Shown here: in pieces, positions 56,202 through 64,000 of the stretch
How the letters are laid out: each line of letters opens with the position of its first letter
Numbering within the stretch: the stretch's first letter is position 1
Source of the DNA: Tipula vernalis
Taxonomy: Eukaryota; Arthropoda; Insecta; Diptera; Tipulidae
Assembly (NCBI GenBank): GCA_958295665.1
Contig: OY282559.1
Coordinates: forward strand, 132,535,241-132,599,240
Length of the DNA stretch: 64,000 bases
Direction: 5' to 3'
Program-made: the position numbers and the translations under genes
The notes under the pieces: model-generated
The model's input: only the letters and a program-made list of their open reading frames with translations
Told to the model about the DNA's origin: nothing
Databases searched by the model: none

Positions 56202-56703
56202 AGTAGTACAAACCGTTATCGCTTTCTTTGATAAAATGAACGTTACCATTGAGGAGGATGTTTTACTATGTGCGGAGTAATCTAAAGACCTTCCTTATTA
56301 TTTTTGAAATAAATTATTCTTAGGCTGCGGACCAATAGTCAGGGTAAATTTACCTTTGTCAAAAGAAGGGTAAGCAGAATTTATAACAGTAAATGTTTTT
56401 TGTTTAGATGATTAATTAGGAGAAAAAATGAAGAAGTTGTTTTTTTAAAAACAACATGGTCGCTTAAAGTCGACTTTTACCATAGTAATTGATTTACTCG
56501 AGAATTGGTTCGCAACCTTAGTTGCTCAAATGAAAATTATATTAGTTTGGGACATTTTGACACTTTGTTGTTTTAGCACTTAACTTAATGCATCATCCCC
56601 CATCAAATGGCGTAGCCAACAATTTGTTAAAAGTGGGGGAGGGGTTCTTAAACAAAAAAAATGCCTTTAAGGAAATAATGCATACGATGATTCGTCGTGA
56701 CAC
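56202..56703. other. Non-coding DNA, nothing recognised
   Basis: No element ends or genes. A GTTGCTCAAAT word at 56521 starts the second zone of GCTCAA words. Confidence 0.4.
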
Positions 56704-56825
56704 CAAGGCCAATTCATCAAAGAAACCGTCTATTGATATATCCAGATTTGTGTCAATATTTAATAATGTCAATCCATTTAGTCGCTCTTCGCCGATTATG
56801 TTTCGTAGGTAATTCTTCAGGCGAG
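56704..56825 (-). pseudogene. hAT transposase C-terminal (dimerisation) fragment 1
   Basis: The minus strand reads LKNYLRNIIGEERLNGLTLL then NIDTNLDISIDGFFDELA. This is the conserved end of hAT transposases, where the K-x-Y-L-R-x-x-M-x-x-x-R-L-x-G-L-A-L-L motif is used in dimerisation. Only about 40 codons are left. The catalytic domain is absent. Confidence 0.82.
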
Positions 56826-57094
56826 TGCTTCAATATGTACCTGACCGTCTTTTGAACATTTTAATTAATTTCATTTAGGTTATCGAATTTCTTGCTTCAT
56901 ATAGTTTAATCTTTAAGATTGAGATGACTTTTTTTTAGACATGACGATTAACTCAAAAAGTAAAAGGAACAGAAAAGTGATTTTTTTAATGAAAACACTT
57001 TATTTTAATGTATACGTAAAAATAATTTTAAAATTCATTCTAGATGAGAAAAAAAAATTTAAAACAGTCTCCGTATTTTATTGTCACCTGGTAC

Positions 57095-58385
57095 AGTAGA
57101 TTCATACGATTCAAAAAGTAAATACGACTCATAACATTCATAAGATTCGTAAGATTGATAAGGTCCAAGAGATTCATAAAATTAATAGAATTCTTCAGAT
57201 TTCTATGCCTCATAAGATTCGTTTAAGTTCATAGAATTCAAAAATTTGTAAGATTCAAAATATTTTGAGATTCCCAAGATTTATTAGATTAAGTTGATAT
57301 ACAATGTTCAGAGGATTCGTAAGATTATTAAGATTCATAGGATTCACAAGATTCTTAAGATTTATAAGATTCGTAAGATGCACGAGATTCATAAGATTGA
57401 ATCAATTAGTGAAATCCATAAGAATCATGAGTTTCATCGAATTCATAAGTTTTAAACGATTCATAAGATTCATAAAACTAGTAAGTTCACTAGATTCAAA
57501 CGGCTCATAATATTCAAAAAATTCATAAGGTTCATAAGCTTCATAAGATTTATAAGGTTTATAAGCTTGATATTATTGGAAAGATTCGTAAGATTCTTAA
57601 AATTCACAAGATTCGTAAGATTCGTTTTCATAAGATTCAAAAATTCAAAAAATTCTAAGATTCATGAGATTTGTAAGATGTACAAGATTCATAAGATTGG
57701 TGATATCCATAAGATTCATAAGAATCGTAATATTCAAGAGATTCATAGAATTCATAAGATTTCTACGACACATAAGATTGGGAAGATTCGAAAGATTCTT
57801 AAAGCTTGTATGATTCATAAACTTAATTAAATTATTAAATTCACTACAATCAAACTTACCTACAATCTTCACTACTTACAAACCAATAAATGTTTTATAA
57901 GATTCATGATAGATTCATGAAAGATTCCTATGTTTCGTAAGATTCGTTTAAGTTCATAGAATTCAAAAGTATACATGAGATTCATAAATTCAAAAAATTC
58001 TAGTATTCATGAGATTTATAAGACGCACAAGATTGATAAGATTCATAAGAATCGTAATATTCAAGAGATTCATAGAATTCATAAGATGTATACGACATAG
58101 GCTTTTACAAGATTAATAAAATTTATAAGGCTTTTAAGATAAATTGGATTCGTGAGATTCGTTTAAGACTCACGATATTCATAAGATTTATAAGATTAAT
58201 AAAATTTATAAGATTCATGAAATTAATAAAATTAATTCATTTCAAGGAATCTTATAAATCGTTTAAATTCATGGAATCCAAAAAATCAAAAGAATAATAA
58301 GATTCATAAGATTCTTAAGATTTATGAGATTCGCTCTTAAGGTTCATGAGATTCAAAAGATTCATAAATAAGATCAACAAGGGAT
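57095..58385 (+). repeat. Minisatellite of GATTCATAA-type units, about 1.3 kb
   Basis: Irregular tandem array of 9-10-bp units (GATTCATAA, GATTCGTAA, GATTTATAA). Frames within it (for example 57304-57510, 57567-57830) translate to repetitive RFIRF- or KIHKI-like peptides and are artefacts of the repeat. Confidence 0.95.
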
Positions 58386-58397
58386 TCAGTCAAGATT

Positions 58398-58562
58398 CAG
58401 TATAGTCCAGTTCATCGAGGACACCGACTATTGATATATCCACATCTCTGTGCATATTTAATAATGCCAATCCATTTTTTCGCTCCTCGCTGATTGTATT
58501 TCGTAGGTAATTCTTAAGGCACCTGAACGCCGCCCAGGAACGCTCCAATTGGCTATAGGTAG
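58398..58562 (-). pseudogene. hAT transposase C-terminal (dimerisation) fragment 2
   Basis: The minus strand reads TYSQLERSWAAFRCLKNYLR then NTISEERKNGLALLNMHRDV and LDELD. It extends further toward the N-terminus than fragment 1, including the S-x-x-E-R-S-x-x-A motif of the hATC domain. Its nucleotide sequence closely matches fragment 1 (TATTGATATATCCA, TTTCGTAGGTAATTCTT). Both are in the same orientation on either side of the minisatellite. Confidence 0.87.
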
Positions 58563-61500
58563 AAGCGATTTAAAAAAAAACTTTCAATCATCAAAATAGC
58601 TACATATTCATATAAGATGGATATAATCTAGATCTTTTATTTTCTAAATTCTTGTGTTGAATTAACAATTAACATCTTCAATGTTTACAATGCAATTCTC
58701 CCAAGATTGCTCTAAAAATTAAAACGCAAATGCGATTTACGAAAAAAAAAAAAAAAATTGTAGCAAACCACGTTCATTTATTTTCATGTCACTTTGTTCA
58801 GTAATTATTCAAAAAAAACGGTTAAAAATTTCCCAGACTAAGCAAAAAGCTCACCCATATTACACAAAAAGCTTACCCTTATTTTTAAAGTTTATTCCAT
58901 AAGTTTTGAAATTTGCTCAAAACTATAAAAATTCAGAAAACTTGTCGACTTATCATTAAAAACTAAGTTGTTTACGAATGCAGTTTTTTGGCAAGATTTC
59001 TTTTTCGATTAAACTACAAAATGAAATATCAGCAATATTTTTACGTTAGTTTTAGAATCTGCTTTTTCTTGTTCTATATTTTTAAAATACAAATTTGCAA
59101 ATTTGTAAATCTTAAAAAATTCATAGTATTGACGACGACTCTTCGATAACACTGCTGTTGCTCACTACTTTCAACGCCATATTATGCCTTTTGTTAAAAG
59201 GTTTATCAAATGACGTGACATTATATTAAGCTTACCCAGCATAAAATGTTGTAACCCAAGTCGGATTAGAACTTCTGAAATGTTGAGCTAATTGTACTAT
59301 TTAAACCAATTCTGAAACTTTATGTTTAAGTAACAGCCACGATATAGAATTTACACCTGGAATAGAAGCTCAAATGGCTCAAATGGATCAAATCTAGGCT
59401 AAATATTTGAAACTTCAACAGAGTGCATAAAATATTACAATTCACATCAAAATGCTTTTTGCTTAATTTATGTTTTTGTTGCTGCTTTATTTTTAAGTAG
59501 CTTAAATTAACTCTACCGATTCAAGTAGTAGTATATTCAAGATAGTATGTTTTCAAATTGTTTGTCCTTTATTCTGTGAATATATAATTTTGGTGTTTAA
59601 GCGTTAGATGTTATAAAAAATTAAAGTAGCCCAAAATCGCATAAATATTTACATTTATTTAACACACCTTTCAAATTCTTCAAACAAGCGTTGTTTTCAA
59701 AACTCTTAATATATTCCAATTTCTTATATTTTGTACCTGTTTTATACTCTACTTTGATTCACTAGTTTTATTTTTACTTTATTTACTAGGTACTAATATA
59801 AAAAAATGATCGCAGGCTGAGCAGAAATGTTCGACTATTCAAATTGAGCTACTATTTGTAAAAATACCTTAACAACAAAAATGGAACCTTAGCTTTGTGA
59901 TTTGCTCAAAATTAAAATAAAAAATAGAAGCATTTTTAAATAGTCTTTTGCCCAATATTGTATTGTTTTCAGTAGTAACTCAAAATCAACTATTGCCGTT
60001 ATTTATTTTTGCACTATTTAGTATGGGAACAGTTAAAATTTTTAAAATATTGATTTTTTTAGGTAAAATTTAGAGTGATGTAGCTCAGTATTTTATTCGT
60101 TAAAAGTTGTCTTTATTTAATTTTTAAGTTATGTATGTACATCAAAATTATAATAACAATTTAAAGGGCAATATTATGTAGCTCAAAACAATTATAGTGA
60201 ATGATTGTGTTAAATGTTTGTTTTAAACAATGGCTGGTCATTTTCTATAATAAATTTGTTAGAGGTTGGCCGAAATCGTAAAAAATGCTTACCCACATTT
60301 TAAGTACAAATAAAATGTATTTTAGTAATTTTGAAGCTACTTAATTTTAAAACAACATTTTATAAGAAAAACGTGAAGAACCTGTTCTAATGATCAAACC
60401 CGATCTTTATATTCGACATTTCATATTTTATTTAGATAATGTTACATTAATCACTAGATATCAACAAAAACTAAATGTAGCTCAATATATCTCTAACAGT
60501 AACATTTAACTCAACCATGCCTATCTGGAACTTTTATTTACATAAACGTCGTTCGAAGCGCCGCTAAAATTTAAATACATGTAGTTTCATATTAGCGAAC
60601 ATATAGATGCTCAAAAAAATCTTATGACGAGCGACGGCGAAAGTCGATGTGCGGCGCCTATGTGCTTGGAGGTGTAGAAGAAAATAAAAAAATGTATTTA
60701 GTGATTTTCCTCTCAAGTTGCTTGGCTACTAATAAAACAGAAGGGCTTAACAAAAATGTTAGCATGATTTTGTTTAAAATTATAACAAATTTACAGAATT
60801 ACGCTAAAATTCGGAGAAATTTTCTAACTTGAAATTGGAATGTTTTAATTTTTCAAATAAAAAAAAGTTGCTGGTTTGAGTTTTTTTCTCCCTTGTACAT
60901 GAGTAAGTAGCTGAAATTGAGCAATCAGCGATATTTATTTTTGACTAGTAATTGACGTTTTTTATTCTAATTTAGTGTGAGCAAGACTGACAGTATCAGT
61001 GGCTCAATATTTGGAGTAGTAGCTTTGTTGTTATCTTTGTTGTTATCCTAAATGCTATTATTTTCAAATAACCTAAAGTATGACCATTTAAATTTAGTTG
61101 CTCAAATTTTAGCTCTAAATTGGACAACGTTAATGTTACATTGATCGAAATTGTCATCAAATATTTCTTGCATTTTCAGCTTAACTATGAATTGAGGATG
61201 AAGAGCTTATTGCACGATTGAGTTGTATACTAGGCGATCATGGTTTATAAAAATTATGAGTGTTTCTGTGATAATAATGACTCAGTAAATAGCAGAAATG
61301 AGTGCCGGTTTTTCGGTAACAATTTAAGTAATCGTCTTGATTATACAATTGGAGCTTGCTCAAAATCCTTTGATACCTGCAGATTAACGTTTTAAAACAA
61401 GCAATTTCACCCAATCCTGATTTATTTATTCAAAAAGTTTCTTCCTGCAACTGTTTGTTAGCATTCTCAAAACGTGGAGCAGAATTTTGTTTGCTTCCAA

Positions 61501-61860
61501 TCTCAGTTTATTAGGCCAAACAGGAGGAGTTAAGCCTCGTTTACGTTTACTGAATTAAAAAAGTTCGGGGCTTCCGTCGATTTCCTTTCCTGTCAAAAGG
61601 ACTAATTTAATTTCAGTTAAAGCTACAGCTTTAGAAATACAACTTTTCTGTTTTTTGGACGATTTTTGGTAGGCTACAAAAAATAGTTGCTCAATCTTTA
61701 TAAATAGGTTTGATTGGTTGATATTCATCAAATAGTTTACTTTTCGGTCAATAATTTTTATAATATGTAGCTCAGTTTTGGTGAGCCAAAGAACTCAGCT
61801 AAACTTGCGATTTATTTAGAATGAATTTTAATTACCTCGTGTAAATAAAAATAATTGGAA
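58563..61860. other. AT-rich DNA rich in TTGAGC(A/T)A words, both strands
   Basis: No gene supported. Words of the type TTGAGCTA/TTGAGCAA or complements recur (about 59283, 59843, 60177, 60480, 60918, 61092, 61690), as in 32.7-41.7 kb. A 61-codon plus-strand frame at 60647 looks spurious. No clear tandem units were found. Confidence 0.45.
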
Positions 61861-64000
61861 TAAACCACCTTCAAAATGTATTTTAATCTACATTGTTAGT
61901 TGTTCACCTTCATTGGCATTCAATAATATTGCATAATGCGTTTACTTCGGCAACATAATTGAGAATTTTTTCAAAAAATGTATTCAGCACAGACGATCAT
62001 TCACGGTCAATGAATAACCCAAAGTCATATACTGACCCTCATACATTATGAATATATCCGTAAGGCAATTAAGCGTTCTCGTGCAAAACGTGAAATGTAA
62101 GTACCGGCCAATTTACATAAAGTTAACTAACAAAGATATTTGTTTTTCAAAACAAACCGCGAGTTATTTAACCTTCTACCGAGGTCCCTACAAAATATAA
62201 GCGTATAAAATAAGTTTATATCTGTTTACCTGCATATCAAGCAAACATATACATACTTATAAAGGTATGTATGAATTATATTATTCATAGGCTTAAATAA
62301 ATATTTGTGCGTTTCGCTGGAAGCAAAAATTTTCCGACTTTTTTTTCGAATAAAAACAACAACACCCGAGAAAAATTGATGAAATTTGTTTAAATAAATA
62401 AAAGTTCCGCTCGTTTGCATACATATATGTACATATACCCAGTATGATGAAACATAAATTACTGGAAATTTGGCAAAAATAAATATACGTACATATATTA
62501 CATTACATTTAAAATGATAACCTCCCATATAATTAAACTTTTTGATTACTTAAAAATGAAAATAAAGTTGATTTGTGTAAATATCATTTTTAAATGTTTT
62601 GTAAATTTATTTAATTTTTGTATTTAAATAATAATATTATCTTTTCAAATTTGTGTAATCAAACCATTGACTGTGCGTCGAAACAAAATTACGTGGGTGG
62701 TAATTAATTTTTGTAAGTTATTTAACCGTGAGCTATATTGTTTGCAATTTTACATCGTACAGACATATAGGTTTTTTTTTTTTTTTGCTATAACCTTACT
62801 GTATTTCCCCAAAAACCATATTGTGATTGATCGTATATACATAAACGACCCAAAAGAAACAGATACGTATATTTATTGTTTAGCTAAACCCTTACACGTT
62901 TCTTTCGTAGAATTTTAATTTTCTCCAAACAACACACAAAACAAAACAAAAAAGGAAAACTCATTCAAATAAATTCAACTGTTTTCAAAGCTCTTCTTTT
63001 TTTTCCGCACACCGACCTTGCCCTTACCAAATCATTTTACCGTATTTATAAATCAAAATAAAGTAGAACCGAACAGTTTTTTTTTTTTTTTGTTGTTTGT
63101 ACATATTTAGATCGGATGAACACAAAATGGCAATGGCAACAAAAAACAAACAAAAAAAAAAATGCCAAAACTTATAATACTTAAACCATGGATGGTGGTG
63201 TTAGGGTGCGAGACATATTTATGGGAGAAATATGTATATATATATAGGAAATATTGGAAAATACAAATATTTTCATTCTCAAAATATTTATGTAATGGTA
63301 CTCGTAAATATATCCATCCAGAGAACGTGCGGTAAGGTAGTTCGCTTTGTTATTTCACATGATGGATAATAACTCATGTACACAATGTATTTAAACCAAA
63401 TATAGTATTTCCTCATCTAAAATTAGACAGTAGCACGGAAATTTTTATATTTGCCCGCTTATCAAACTTTGTCTACTTAGTTACTTTATCAGACAGCTAA
63501 AAAAAAAAAAAAAAAAAATAAAAAAATGATAGAAAATATGCAAATCAATCAATTGGATTCATAAATCTCCCAAACTACATACTATGTATAAGAAAATTTA
63601 TATTTTCCTTATGTTTTGTTGTAAAATTATTGTTGATGGTGTGCCGCCATCCCCAACTTACGTATTCTTGAGATATCGACACAAGAGTACACGAATTACT
63701 TTTTGTTATTTCATTTCTTATGAGTTTAAGTATACATAGTAGTGTGTATATACTATAGTTTGAAGTATGTTCCAGTTTTTTATTTTACTTTTATTTTGAG
63801 TGGAAAAATTACGTGATGACGGTAACATATTGACGATGAAATAGATAAAAATCAACGGAATTTTTATTTTTATTTTTTTCCTTACAGAGATAACATACAA
63901 TCGAATATCCGAAGAGAAATTTATTTTTGATTTACTTACTTACTTTGGAAGTTTTGTGTTTGTCGTTTAGTTTTGTTTTTGGGTTGGCAGTGTGTTCATG
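61861..64000. other. AT-rich non-coding DNA with homopolymer runs
   Basis: T and A runs (62771-62786, 63078-63091, 63501-63518) and ACATATATGTACAT-type words. No gene, RNA or repeat element is supportable. Confidence 0.5.

Noticed and set aside
57304..57872. Frames of RFIRF/KIHKI-like peptides
   Set aside because: Direct translation of the GATTCATAA minisatellite; not genes.

Overview
The window is non-coding, AT-rich eukaryotic DNA packed with transposable-element (TE) relics. It has long A/T runs, mini- and microsatellites, and TE families typical of insects: pogo, mariner, Helitron, MULE, hAT, I/LOA-like LINEs and an Osvaldo/Ulysses-like Ty3/gypsy element. A higher-fly (dipteran) genome is the best guess, but no host gene was recognised that would fix the species. 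No host protein-coding gene, rRNA, tRNA gene or CRISPR array could be supported.

Layout. 0.4-1.3 kb: satellite with a 177-bp period, with a lone related monomer at 14.3 kb. 1.5-11 kb: AT-rich DNA with dispersed repeats and a decayed unrecognised coding region (9.4-10.7 kb). 11-14.3 kb: LINE 3' end, then a 2,116-bp pogo element with inverted repeats and TA target duplication. 18.2-21.2 kb: a Helitron helicase relic carrying a LINE copy and a MITE, with a mariner fragment abutting its downstream end. 21.6-25.8 kb: an approximately 4.2-kb element with long inverted ends and a decayed transposase-like gene, carrying a LINE copy that was itself hit by a tRNA-derived SINE with a 13-bp target duplication. 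26.1-29.9 kb: inverted minisatellite, MULE transposase relic, perfect-centre palindrome and a MITE. 32.7-42 kb: diverged tandem blocks rich in the word TTGAGC(A/T)A, a MITE dimer, a solo LTR and a tandem duplication that begins inside that LTR. 44.3-51.3 kb: a very young LTR retrotransposon (two 1,669-bp LTRs, AGAT duplication) inserted into an I/LOA-like LINE. 52.8-56.2 kb: another LINE 3' copy, a satellite and a TRIM-like element. 56.7-58.6 kb: two hAT C-terminal fragments flanking a 1.3-kb minisatellite. The rest is AT-rich DNA, again rich in TTGAGC(A/T)A near 59-62 kb.

Two things stand out. First, the young LTR element has one intact 766-codon frame joining Gag directly to integrase, with protease, reverse transcriptase and RNase H missing: a non-autonomous derivative that still encodes an integrase with all catalytic residues. 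Second, every recognisable TE coding remnant lies on the minus strand (pogo, mariner, Helitron, the transposase-like gene, MULE, gypsy, two LINE types, hAT). Such a bias is expected of a uni-strand piRNA cluster, or of a large intron of a plus-strand gene.
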